Source of the DNA: Desulfosporosinus sp. UBA4726 | GTDB lineage: Bacteria > Bacillota > Desulfitobacteriia > Desulfitobacteriales > Desulfitobacteriaceae | NCBI GenBank assembly: GCA_002404215.1 | Contig: DHJG01000113.1 | Coordinates: 1-7,026 of the forward strand | Direction of reading: 5' to 3' | Length of the DNA stretch: 7,026 nt | Shown: positions 1 to 5,405 of the stretch, piece by piece | Layout: each line of letters starts with the position of its first letter | Numbering within the stretch: the first letter of the stretch is position 1 | The notes under the pieces: generated by a model | Database searches by the model: none | Told to the model about the DNA's origin: nothing | Seen by the model: the letters and a program-made list of their open reading frames with translations, nothing else | Translations under genes and position numbers: made by a program

Positions 1-1549
1 CAGCTGTCCAGTTACAGTTCAATACAAAGTTTCCATTTTGCTTCAGGCCTTTTAAAAGGTCATATTTATAAACATAGGTTTGATTAGAGCAAGCGATGTA
101 ATTTGTACCTGTAACATAATAGGGAGATTTAATAGGTTTCTTACCAAAACGGAGGTGAGAAATCGTGTTTCCGCCGGATTTCTTACTGTCGTATTGGAAA
201 TAGGCTTGTGCATAGAGCTTGGTGTGATCCCCGATGATCTTAATCGCTTGCTTATTTGCACCAACAGTACCATCTGAACCGAGACCCCAAAATTTGCAAG
301 AAATAGTCCCTTCCGGTGCAGTATCAATAATTTCATCTTCAACTAAGGATTTATAGGTTACGTCATCCACGATACCGATAGTAAAGCCATTTCTCGGACT
401 TTCAGACTTGAGGTTCTTATAAACAGCCAGTATTTGAGAAGGCGTTGTATCTTTGGAACCTAAGCCATAACGACCACCGACGATCACGGGTTTAATATCG
501 CTAGCGTAGAAAATTTCTTTAATATCCAGATAAAGAGGTTCACCCAAGGAACCTGCTTCTTTGGTACGATCAAGAACAGCAATCTTTTTTACAGTCGTAG
601 GCAACACTTTAAAGAAGTAATCACTGGAAAACGGACGGTAAAGATGAACTTTTACAACTCCGACCTTTTCTCCTTTTGCTAGAAGGTAATCAATAGTTTC
701 CTCTATCGTGTCACAGACCGAGCCCATGGCTACGATGACATGCTCTGCATCAGCTGCACCATAATATTGGAAAGGATGATATTCGCGACCGGTGAGTTGC
801 TTATACTCTTGCATATAATGTTCGACCATGTCAGGAATTGCATCATAGAAAGGATTACACGCTTCACGGCCTTGGAAATAAATGTCTGGATTTTGAGCTG
901 TTCCTCGAAGAACGGGATGTTCAGGATTCAAAGCACGGTCACGGAAGGCTTGAACTGCCTCCATATCTAGAAGTTCTGCAACTTCCTCATACTCCGGTAC
1001 TTCAATTTTTTGGATTTCATGAGATGTACGAAATCCGTCAAAGAAATGAACGAAAGGTACACGGGATTTAATCGTTGTAAGGTGAGCAATAAAGCCCAGG
1101 TCTAGCGCTTCTTGTACGTTATTGGAGGCTAGTTGTGCAAAACCAGTTGCACGTACGGACATTACGTCCTGATGATCACCAAATATCGAAAGAGCATGGG
1201 CAGCCAAAGCACGAGCACTTACATGAAATACGCACGGCAGAAGCTCACCAGCAATTTTGTACATATTAGGAATCATTAAAAGTAATCCTTGAGATGCCGT
1301 GTAAGTCGACGTTAATGCCCCAGCCTGAAGTGAACCGTGTAAGGCACCCGCAGCACCGCCCTCGGATTGCATCTCCACGACTTTAACAGTTTGTCCAAAG
1401 ACGTTTGTCCTTCCATAAGCAGACCATTCATCAACTAATTCAGCCATTGTCGAGGAAGGGGTGATGGGGTAAATAGCGGCGACTTCCGTAAACGCGTATG
1501 ACGCATGGGCTGCTGCTTCGTTACCATCCATAGTTTTCATCTTTGCCAT
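1..1549 (-). CDS. nifJ: Pyruvate:ferredoxin (flavodoxin) oxidoreductase, N-terminal 516 residues; 3' end beyond window
   Basis: This enzyme oxidatively decarboxylates pyruvate with CoA to acetyl-CoA and CO2, passing electrons to ferredoxin or flavodoxin in the cytoplasm of anaerobes. The frame is open from ATG 1549 to the left edge. Single-chain family members are about 1,170-1,200 residues, so well under half is present. Visible parts are the N-terminal thiamine-diphosphate domain with YPITPSS (residues 27-33), QSEGGAAGA (61-69) and VSARAL (110-115). T30, E63 and R113 fall one residue before the T31, E64 and R114 recalled for the Desulfovibrio africanus enzyme. A transketolase C-terminal-like domain with VKVHLYRPFS lies near 300, and the gamma-type domain signature KFWGLGSDGTVGANK near 419-433. 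The iron-sulfur domains would lie outside. The start has an excellent AGGAGGA ribosome site (1558-1564) with an 8-nt spacer. ATG 1540 is a less likely start because it is too far from that site. A separate promoter and leader regulate it. A 2-oxoacid paralogue is possible but the match to pyruvate enzymes is close. Confidence 0.95.
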   Translation of the reverse strand, partial: MAKMKTMDGNEAAAHASYAFTEVAAIYPITPSSTMAELVDEWSAYGRTNVFGQTVKVVEMQSEGGAAGALHGSLQAGALTSTYTASQGLLLMIPNMYKIAGELLPCVFHVSARALAAHALSIFGDHQDVMSVRATGFAQLASNNVQEALDLGFIAHLTTIKSRVPFVHFFDGFRTSHEIQKIEVPEYEEVAELLDMEAVQAFRDRALNPEHPVLRGTAQNPDIYFQGREACNPFYDAIPDMVEHYMQEYKQLTGREYHPFQYYGAADAEHVIVAMGSVCDTIEETIDYLLAKGEKVGVVKVHLYRPFSSDYFFKVLPTTVKKIAVLDRTKEAGSLGEPLYLDIKEIFYASDIKPVIVGGRYGLGSKDTTPSQILAVYKNLKSESPRNGFTIGIVDDVTYKSLVEDEIIDTAPEGTISCKFWGLGSDGTVGANKQAIKIIGDHTKLYAQAYFQYDSKKSGGNTISHLRFGKKPIKSPYYVTGTNYIACSNQTYVYKYDLLKGLKQNGNFVLNCNWTA

Positions 1550-1656
1550 TATTATCATCCTCCTATCATGTGATCAATTTAATTAAGCATTTTAAAGGTA
1601 ATGGTCTCTCTTCTATTCTCCAATATTAAGTTTGGAAAATTAGAATAATGGTTTAT

Positions 1657-1686
1657 AAAAAAAAAGTCAGACCTGGTCTGACTTTT
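1657..1686 (-). terminator. Intrinsic terminator inside the nifJ leader (candidate attenuator)
   Basis: On the minus strand, arms AAAAGTCAGACC (1686-1675) and GGTCTGACTTTT (1673-1662) form a perfect 12-bp stem around base 1674. The right arm runs into nine consecutive U's (1665-1657). It lies downstream of the nifJ promoter and 107 nt before the nifJ start codon, and recR already has its own terminator further upstream. It is therefore best read as a leader terminator that limits nifJ transcription. On the plus strand there are only four T's after the stem, so it is strongly directional. Confidence 0.85.
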
Positions 1687-1693
1687 CGACCAT
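1667..1693 (-). other. Eight-codon mini-ORF (MVEKSDQV) overlapping the leader terminator
   Basis: An ATG at 1693 is preceded by AGGA (1702-1699) with a 5-nt spacer. It opens a frame of eight codons that ends with TGA (1669-1667) inside the descending arm of the terminator. A ribosome translating it would cover the terminator stem. The arrangement resembles a leader peptide, but the ORF is short enough to be chance and no amino acid is repeated in a way that would suggest a sensing mechanism. This is speculative. Confidence 0.25.
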
Positions 1694-1801
1694 TCTATTC
1701 CTAGTTTAGTACAACCTTCTTCATTCCTAAAATAAAATTTTGTGTAGTAGTATCAATAGAGTTTTATGTTGAGAAGAACTTTTGAATCATATGTAAATTT
1801 T

Positions 1802-1831
1802 CTCAATATCTGTTCTGATACAGATATTGAG
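1802..1831. promoter_or_regulatory. 30-bp perfect dyad just downstream of the nifJ transcription start
   Basis: CTCAATATCTG (1802-1812) and CAGATATTGAG (1821-1831) are perfect 11-bp inverted repeats separated by 8 bp. Measured from the predicted start near 1839, the dyad spans about +9 to +38. It may be a repressor operator that blocks promoter clearance, or a 5' stem-loop of the transcript. It is not followed by a T-run on either strand, so it is not a terminator. The bases do not match the Rex, FNR or CprK consensus sites that I know, so I do not name a regulator. Confidence 0.6.
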
Positions 1832-1845
1832 TTTATCTTTGTTAT

Positions 1846-1875
1846 AGTATACACCTTAAATGTTTAATCTGTCAA
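1846..1875 (-). promoter_or_regulatory. Sigma-A promoter for nifJ
   Basis: Reading the minus strand, a perfect -35 TTGACA (1875-1870) is followed by an 18-bp spacer and TATACT (1851-1846), one base off the -10 consensus. Transcription should start near 1839, giving a leader of about 290 nt before the nifJ ATG. The promoter lies beyond the recR terminator, so nifJ forms its own unit. Confidence 0.75.
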
Positions 1876-1940
1876 GATTATAATTCAGAATAATTAGAAC
1901 CTTCGCAGATCTGTCAGAATATTTTTACTACTATTTTTTT

Positions 1941-1986
1941 AAAAAACATGCCCACTGCAAAAGTACAATCTATTACAGTGAGCATG
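1941..1986 (-). terminator. Intrinsic terminator after recR
   Basis: On the minus strand CATGCTCACTG (1986-1976) pairs with CAGTGGGCATG (1957-1947) as 10 Watson-Crick pairs and one G-U pair. The loop is 18 nt and six U's follow (1946-1941). It begins 20 nt after the recR stop codon and closes the dnaX-ybaB-recR unit. Eight A's continue the run on the far side, but the plus strand has no gene that would use it. Confidence 0.85.
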
Positions 1987-2005
1987 CTCCTCTTAATAAT
2001 TCTAA

Positions 2006-2602
2006 TTAAAGTTGCCTCCGGCCCTCTAAAGCCCGTGCAATAGTTACCTCATCAGCATACTCTAGATCTCCACCTACGGGTAAACCATGTGCTATCCTGG
2101 TTACCTTAATTCCCAAAGGTTTCAAGAGACGCGCCAAATATAAAGCCGTTGCTTCTCCTTCTACGGTAGGGTTCAGTGCCATGACAACTTCTCGGATTCC
2201 GTCTAAACGCTTCAGAAGCAAATTGACGGTCAACTGTTCCGGTCCAATTCCATCCATTGGTGAGAGTACACCGTGCAGGACATGATAACGCCCTTTAAAT
2301 TCCCTAGTCTTTTCCAAGGACACAACATCTCGTGGATGCTCAACAACGCAGAGTGCGGTCTGATCTCTTTGCGTATTTTGACAGATCGCACACGGGTCTT
2401 TATCGGTAAAGTTCGAACAAATCGAACACTTCTTTATATCTCGGTTCGCCACAACAATAGCCTTCGCTAAATCCTCTGAAACTCCTGGTTGCTGAAGGAG
2501 GTAAAAGGCCAACCGCCCTGCCGTTTTAGGACCAATTCCCGGTAGACGGGCCAAACTACTGATAAGATCTGCCAAAGGTTGTGGGTATTGTAGGAAATCC
2601 AT
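2006..2602 (-). CDS. recR: Recombination mediator protein RecR
   Basis: RecR works with RecO (and RecF) in the cytoplasm to load RecA on single-stranded DNA during gap repair and recombination. The 198-residue length is the family norm. Visible elements in order are an N-terminal helix-hairpin-helix containing LPGIGPKTAGR (20-30), a C4 zinc motif (C59, C62, C71, C74), a Toprim domain opening at ALCVVEHPRD (83-92) with the acidic residue E88, and the conserved C-terminal stretch IAHGLPVGGDLEYADEVT. The gene begins 7 nt after the ybaB stop codon. Its only Shine-Dalgarno-like sequence, AGGCGA (2611-2606), overlaps that stop and leaves a 3-nt spacer, so translation is probably coupled to ybaB. 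It is followed by a terminator, making it the last gene of the dnaX unit. Confidence 0.97.
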   Translation of the reverse strand: MDFLQYPQPLADLISSLARLPGIGPKTAGRLAFYLLQQPGVSEDLAKAIVVANRDIKKCSICSNFTDKDPCAICQNTQRDQTALCVVEHPRDVVSLEKTREFKGRYHVLHGVLSPMDGIGPEQLTVNLLLKRLDGIREVVMALNPTVEGEATALYLARLLKPLGIKVTRIAHGLPVGGDLEYADEVTIARALEGRRQL

Positions 2603-2609
2603 AAATCGC

Positions 2610-2957
2610 CTAGAACAATCCGGGGATCTTTAACCCGCCGGTTAGTTTACCCATTTCATTGTTGGCCATTTCTTGGGCTTTCCTTAACCCTTCATTCAAT
2701 GCTGCTTTGATTAAGTCTTCCAGCATTTCTACATCCTCTGGATCAACAGCTTCAGGTTTGATTTTTAATTCAACTAATTCCATTTTTCCGCTTACGATGA
2801 CTTGGACCATTCCTCCACCAGAAGAGGCATCAACCGTTTTAGTCTGAAGTTCTTCCTGTACTCTCGCCATATCCTCTTGCATTTTTTGGGCCTGCTTTAA
2901 CATCTGGCTCATATTTCCACCCATACCGCCGCCGCCCATTCCTTTTAAACCTGCCAT
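2610..2957 (-). CDS. ybaB: YbaB/EbfC family nucleoid-associated protein
   Basis: This is a small dimeric DNA-binding protein (yaaK in Bacillus subtilis). Family members bind DNA as a tweezer-like dimer and are usually encoded between dnaX and recR, as here. The 115 residues show a Gly/Met-rich N-terminal tail (MAGLKGMGGGGMGGN), a helix MSQMLKQAQKMQEDMARVQEEL typical of the family, and a beta-strand region with SGGGMVQVIVSGKMEL. A C-terminal helix with ALNEGLRKAQEMANNEMGKLTGG and the closing GLKIPGLF follow. The ATG start is supported by AGGA (2970-2967) with a 9-nt spacer. A 74-bp gap separates it from dnaX and no terminator is visible there, so co-transcription is likely. Its precise cellular role is not firmly established in the family. 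Confidence 0.95.
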   Translation of the reverse strand: MAGLKGMGGGGMGGNMSQMLKQAQKMQEDMARVQEELQTKTVDASSGGGMVQVIVSGKMELVELKIKPEAVDPEDVEMLEDLIKAALNEGLRKAQEMANNEMGKLTGGLKIPGLF

Positions 2958-2984
2958 TATTACACATCCTATCTTTCTTTATTG

Positions 2985-3029
2985 TAAGCTTTATTAAAAG
3001 CCCATTCCCCGTTCATGATAAGCTTTATT
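2985..3029. repeat. Pair of 11-bp direct repeats in the dnaX-ybaB gap
   Basis: TAAGCTTTATT occurs at 2985-2995 and again at 3019-3029, 34 bp apart start to start, together filling much of the 74-bp gap between dnaX and ybaB. Both contain the palindrome AAGCTT, so the two copies could pair in RNA through six bases. The meaning is unknown; it may be a short duplication or a weak processing or binding site. Confidence 0.5.
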
Positions 3030-3031
3030 TG

Positions 3032-4708
3032 CTATTCGTCTTTGACAACTACGAGATCTGCTCCGAACATGTCTTTAGCTTTATCAATCAATGCCTGCTC
3101 TTGCCTTTTCAAATCTTGACTCTCTGGCGTTTCCTTGGTTTCAAACTCATTCTCCATAAAATTTTCTAACGAAAAGGAAATGCCAAATAATTGCTCTAAA
3201 ACAGCTTCAATAGTCTGTCGATTTTCATTTTGATTGACTTTATCCTTATGAAAAGAACATCCTTCGCGGAAAAGAATTGTTAAAGTGTTTTCCTGAAGTT
3301 GAACCGGTTTACCTTCCATCAAAAAAGCCTGCGTAGATTTTTTTCGTTTTTTCACCTGGTCCAGAACGTCACTCCAACGCTCTTGAATAATCTCTATGCT
3401 TACATTAGGCTTGGAGCCGCTCGCTTTGTCACCTATATCAATCGTTTTGACTTCGGCTTTGGCGACCTTCTGAGATAAGGATGGTTCGTTTGGAATCACC
3501 CGTCCGGTTTTGGAGCTAATGGGAGACTTCCCTCCAGGACTTTCCTTGTGACCTAAGTGAAGACCTTGAACTCGCAGTTCCATTGCAGCTAGCCGCTTTA
3601 AAATTCCTTCTTGCCCACTGATTGATGATGGTTGACTTTCATGAATAGTCTGAACTAACAAAAGTTCTGCAGCCAAGCGGGCGTTAGATGCATATTTAAG
3701 TTGCCCTTCTCCTTGTAATAGAATAGCAATCCAACGTAATAAGCGCGGCATTTCGATCTGTTCGCTCTGTTTTATCAACTGTGCTTGAATATGGGGTGCT
3801 ACTTGAGGTGTTTCTCGCGTAGCCGCAGTCAACAACATTTGGCGCAGGTAATCTAAGAGTTCCCTAACAATCTGCCGTGGATCCTGTCCCTGCTCAATGC
3901 CTTCAGATAAAAATGTCAAACTCTTCCCATAGTTAGAGGAGAGTAGTGCTTCTACCAACTGACCACTAAAGGCTTCACCAACCATGCCCAGTACCTGATA
4001 CACTTCTTCAACGCCAATCGGGTCATCTTGAAGGAGGCATTGATCTAAAATGCTTAAAGCATCCCGAAGGCCACCTTCTGATTTCTGGGCAATAACTAAT
4101 AAGGCACTCAAGTCGACTTGTCTTTCTAAAGACGTGCATACTTCAGTTAATCGATTTTGAATATTTTCTACTGAAATTCGATGGAACTCAAAACGTTGCA
4201 CGCGCGAGAGAATGGTCAAAGGTATCTTTTGAACCTCAGTCGTTGCCAAAATGAATACAACCTGTGGTGGAGGCTCTTCGAGTGTCTTCAGTAAGGCATT
4301 AAAAGCCTCTGTCGTTAACATATGTACTTCATCAATAATATAAACTTTATGTTTCCCTTGTATTGAGCTTAATTTTACATTTTCACGCAAATCACGAATT
4401 TCATCAATACCTCGATTTGAGGCGGCGTCGATTTCAAAAACCTCCATGGCCGAACCATGGTCAATACTAATACAAGACGCACAATGATTACACGGTTCAA
4501 CGCCCTCCGGCTTTTCACAATTCAAGGCCTTCGCCAAAATTTTAGCTGCGGTTGTTTTACCCGTACCTCTTGGTCCACTGAATAAGTAGGCATGGGCAAC
4601 CTTTACTTGCTTTAAAGCATTAACTAAGGTCTTTGTTATATGCTCTTGCCCCACTATGTCTTTAAACGTTCTTGGACGCCATTCACGATAAAGTGCTAAA
4701 TAAGCCAT
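3032..4708 (-). CDS. dnaX: DNA polymerase III clamp-loader subunit DnaX (tau; gamma predicted by frameshift)
   Basis: DnaX is the AAA+ ATPase of the clamp loader, which places the beta sliding clamp on primed DNA, and its long form also tethers polymerase and helicase. The 558 residues carry the family start MAYLALYREWRP, Walker A GPRGTGKT (45-52), a zinc motif (C64, C73, C76, C79), Walker B with DEVH (126-129) and sensor-1 ATTEV. The usual SRC box reads SRV (168-170). Sensor 2, GGLRDALSILDQ, follows. A low-complexity, charged linker around 380-450 leads to the tau C-terminal part. I chose ATG 4708 because the reading frame begins with the family's conserved N-terminus and has GAGG (4720-4717) 8 nt upstream. 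A TTG at 4729 would add seven unconserved residues and lacks a ribosome site. An A-rich slippery heptamer at 3338-3344 may yield a product of about 466 residues. It follows the SRP RNA gene and heads the dnaX-ybaB-recR unit. Confidence 0.97.
   Translation of the reverse strand: MAYLALYREWRPRTFKDIVGQEHITKTLVNALKQVKVAHAYLFSGPRGTGKTTAAKILAKALNCEKPEGVEPCNHCASCISIDHGSAMEVFEIDAASNRGIDEIRDLRENVKLSSIQGKHKVYIIDEVHMLTTEAFNALLKTLEEPPPQVVFILATTEVQKIPLTILSRVQRFEFHRISVENIQNRLTEVCTSLERQVDLSALLVIAQKSEGGLRDALSILDQCLLQDDPIGVEEVYQVLGMVGEAFSGQLVEALLSSNYGKSLTFLSEGIEQGQDPRQIVRELLDYLRQMLLTAATRETPQVAPHIQAQLIKQSEQIEMPRLLRWIAILLQGEGQLKYASNARLAAELLLVQTIHESQPSSISGQEGILKRLAAMELRVQGLHLGHKESPGGKSPISSKTGRVIPNEPSLSQKVAKAEVKTIDIGDKASGSKPNVSIEIIQERWSDVLDQVKKRKKSTQAFLMEGKPVQLQENTLTILFREGCSFHKDKVNQNENRQTIEAVLEQLFGISFSLENFMENEFETKETPESQDLKRQEQALIDKAKDMFGADLVVVKDE
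3309..3357 (-). other. dnaX: Candidate programmed -1 frameshift (or slippage) site in dnaX
   Basis: The minus strand reads AAA AAA CGA AAA AAA TCT at codons 453-458, so the heptamer A AAA AAA (3344-3338) sits in the exact X XXY YYZ register for simultaneous -1 slippage. The -1 frame then adds IYAGFFDGR and stops at TAA (3311-3309), giving about 466 residues instead of 558. AGGTGA (3357-3352), complementary to the 16S rRNA tail, lies 7 nt upstream, as a Shine-Dalgarno stimulator does in Escherichia coli dnaX. I could not find a convincing downstream hairpin. Polymerase slippage on A7, as reported for Thermus dnaX, would give the same outcome. Confidence 0.5.
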
Positions 4709-4731
4709 ACTTTCAACCTCGATAAACAAGA

Positions 4732-4768
4732 GTGGTCAATATACCAAAAAAGATGGTACATTGACCAC
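4732..4768 (-). promoter_or_regulatory. 14-bp hairpin in the SRP RNA-dnaX spacer
   Basis: On the minus strand GTGGTCAATGTACC (4768-4755) pairs with GGTATATTGACCAC (4745-4732), with 13 Watson-Crick pairs and one G-U pair around a 9-nt loop. The stem ends 23 nt before the dnaX start codon. The following bases, TCTTGTTTATC, are only loosely T-rich. It could be a leaky terminator for the SRP RNA transcript, a processing site releasing that RNA from a dnaX read-through transcript, or a protein-binding dyad. I see no convincing separate promoter for dnaX in this gap. Confidence 0.6.
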
Positions 4769-4801
4769 CTTCTTCTTATAAAGTAACTTTTCGTATATAA
4801 T

Positions 4802-5071
4802 AGCCGTACACCCTTGATCGAACCATCACCTCCGAACGTTACCTTGGTTAACAAACTCGACCTAGGCAACCTTACGGCACACATAACGCTCTCCTTAGTG
4901 CTGCTTCCGTCAAGATCTGACACGGTTCGGAGTGTCCTGTTGCGTAAGACCCAAATCTCATCGCCGCCAACCAAAGACAGCTTCACAGGTAAGGCTCTAC
5001 CGCGGGAATTACATCTTGCTAGAGCGGTCTGCAAGTTACAGGGAACCGCTACCTCCCCATCTAGTACGGCT
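4802..5071 (-). ncRNA. ffs: Signal recognition particle RNA (long, Alu-containing scRNA type)
   Basis: This RNA is the scaffold of the signal recognition particle; with Ffh it targets nascent membrane and secreted proteins. The ends pair: AGCCGTAC (5071-5064) with GTACGGCT (4809-4802), giving about 270 nt, the size of the Bacillus scr RNA. The Alu domain is visible near the 5' end as GATGGGGAGGTAGCGG followed by the UGUAAC motif (5040-5035). The Ffh-binding helix 8 is visible as GTCAGATCT (4921-4913), a UGAC tetraloop (4912-4909) and GGAAGCAGC (4908-4900). The loop is of the URRC class rather than the commoner GGAA. Position between tRNA-Ser and dnaX is the usual Firmicute arrangement. Ends are set by pairing and by the promoter, and could be off by a few bases. 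Confidence 0.95.
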
Positions 5072-5077
5072 AAAGCA

Positions 5078-5106
5078 ATTATAGCAAAATAAAAAGCCGA
5101 AGTCGA
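5078..5106 (-). promoter_or_regulatory. Promoter of the SRP RNA gene
   Basis: A perfect -10 TATAAT (5083-5078) lies 7 nt before the predicted RNA 5' end, with a weaker -35 TCGACT (5106-5101) at an ideal 17-bp spacing. The -35 and much of the spacer fall inside the hairpin and T-tract that terminate the upstream tRNA-Ser transcript. Confidence 0.7.
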
Positions 5107-5118
5107 ATACTTTGGCTT
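5088..5118 (-). terminator. Terminator after tRNA-Ser(GGA)
   Basis: On the minus strand AAGCCAAAGT pairs with ACTTCGGCTT across a 5-nt loop, nine pairs with one A-C mismatch. It is followed by a U-rich tail (TTTTTATTTT with part of the stem). It starts 14 nt after the tRNA CCA. The single mismatch and broken T-run suggest it may leak into the SRP RNA gene. Confidence 0.6.
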
Positions 5119-5131
5119 AAATCTTTAAAAA

Positions 5132-5223
5132 TGGCGGAGAGAGAGGGATTTGAACCCTCGACACAGGTTGCCCAATGTACCCGCTTTCCAGGCGGGCGCC
5201 TTCGACCACTCAGCCACCTCTCC
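5132..5223 (-). tRNA. tRNA-Ser(GGA)
   Basis: A 92-nt serine tRNA with the CCA encoded (5134-5132). The acceptor GGAGAGG pairs with the 3' strand CTCTCTC-C (last pair G-U). The anticodon stem CCCGC/GCGGG holds loop CTGGAAA with anticodon GGA (5189-5187), which reads UCC and UCU. The long variable arm typical of class II serine tRNAs is present, as is the T-arm GAGGGTTCGAATCCCTC. It has its own strong promoter about 50 nt upstream. Confidence 0.97.
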
Positions 5224-5282
5224 ATGTTCATTAAACCTCAAAACAATATATATTTCTTCTACACATTTAGTGAACAAATGAA

Positions 5283-5311
5283 ATTATATCGCAAAGAGAC
5301 GAGCTAGTCAA
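5283..5311 (-). promoter_or_regulatory. Strong promoter for tRNA-Ser(GGA)
   Basis: On the minus strand TTGACT (5311-5306), a 17-bp spacer and a perfect TATAAT (5288-5283) give a near-consensus sigma-A promoter. Transcription should start near 5276, leaving about 52 nt of leader to be removed by RNase P. It lies in the 182-bp gap after spoIIR, where I see no convincing spoIIR terminator. Confidence 0.8.
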
Positions 5312-5405
5312 TGGTTAAAATGCTGTAAATATATGTAATGCGTATTAAACAACATCTAACCAAAGCAATTAACGAAATATTTCATGAGAAGAACCTACCA
5401 AAGCT

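Noticed and set aside
52..1071. Small frames of 65-96 codons within 52-342, 80-277, 740-970 and 838-1071
   Set aside because: All lie inside the nifJ reading frame, which is continuous and clearly family-like, so they are out-of-frame shadows.
1802..1831. Rex, FNR or CprK operator
   Set aside because: The half-site CTCAATATCTG does not fit the consensus sites of these regulators.
1550..1840. T-box or known riboswitch in the nifJ leader
   Set aside because: I could not find the T-box consensus or any ligand-binding core I recognise; only promoter, dyad, mini-ORF and terminator are supportable.
2273..2847. Plus-strand frames inside recR (2273-2470) and ybaB (2659-2847)
   Set aside because: They are antisense to well-conserved genes and have no ribosome site or recognisable domain.
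4709..4729. TTG at 4729 as the dnaX start
   Set aside because: It would add seven unconserved residues and lacks a Shine-Dalgarno; GAGG lies within that extension and fits ATG 4708.
4696..5092. Overlapping frames on both strands (112 and 92 codons) upstream of dnaX
   Set aside because: They cover the SRP RNA gene. Conserved RNA motifs and end pairing explain the sequence, and the peptides resemble no protein I know.
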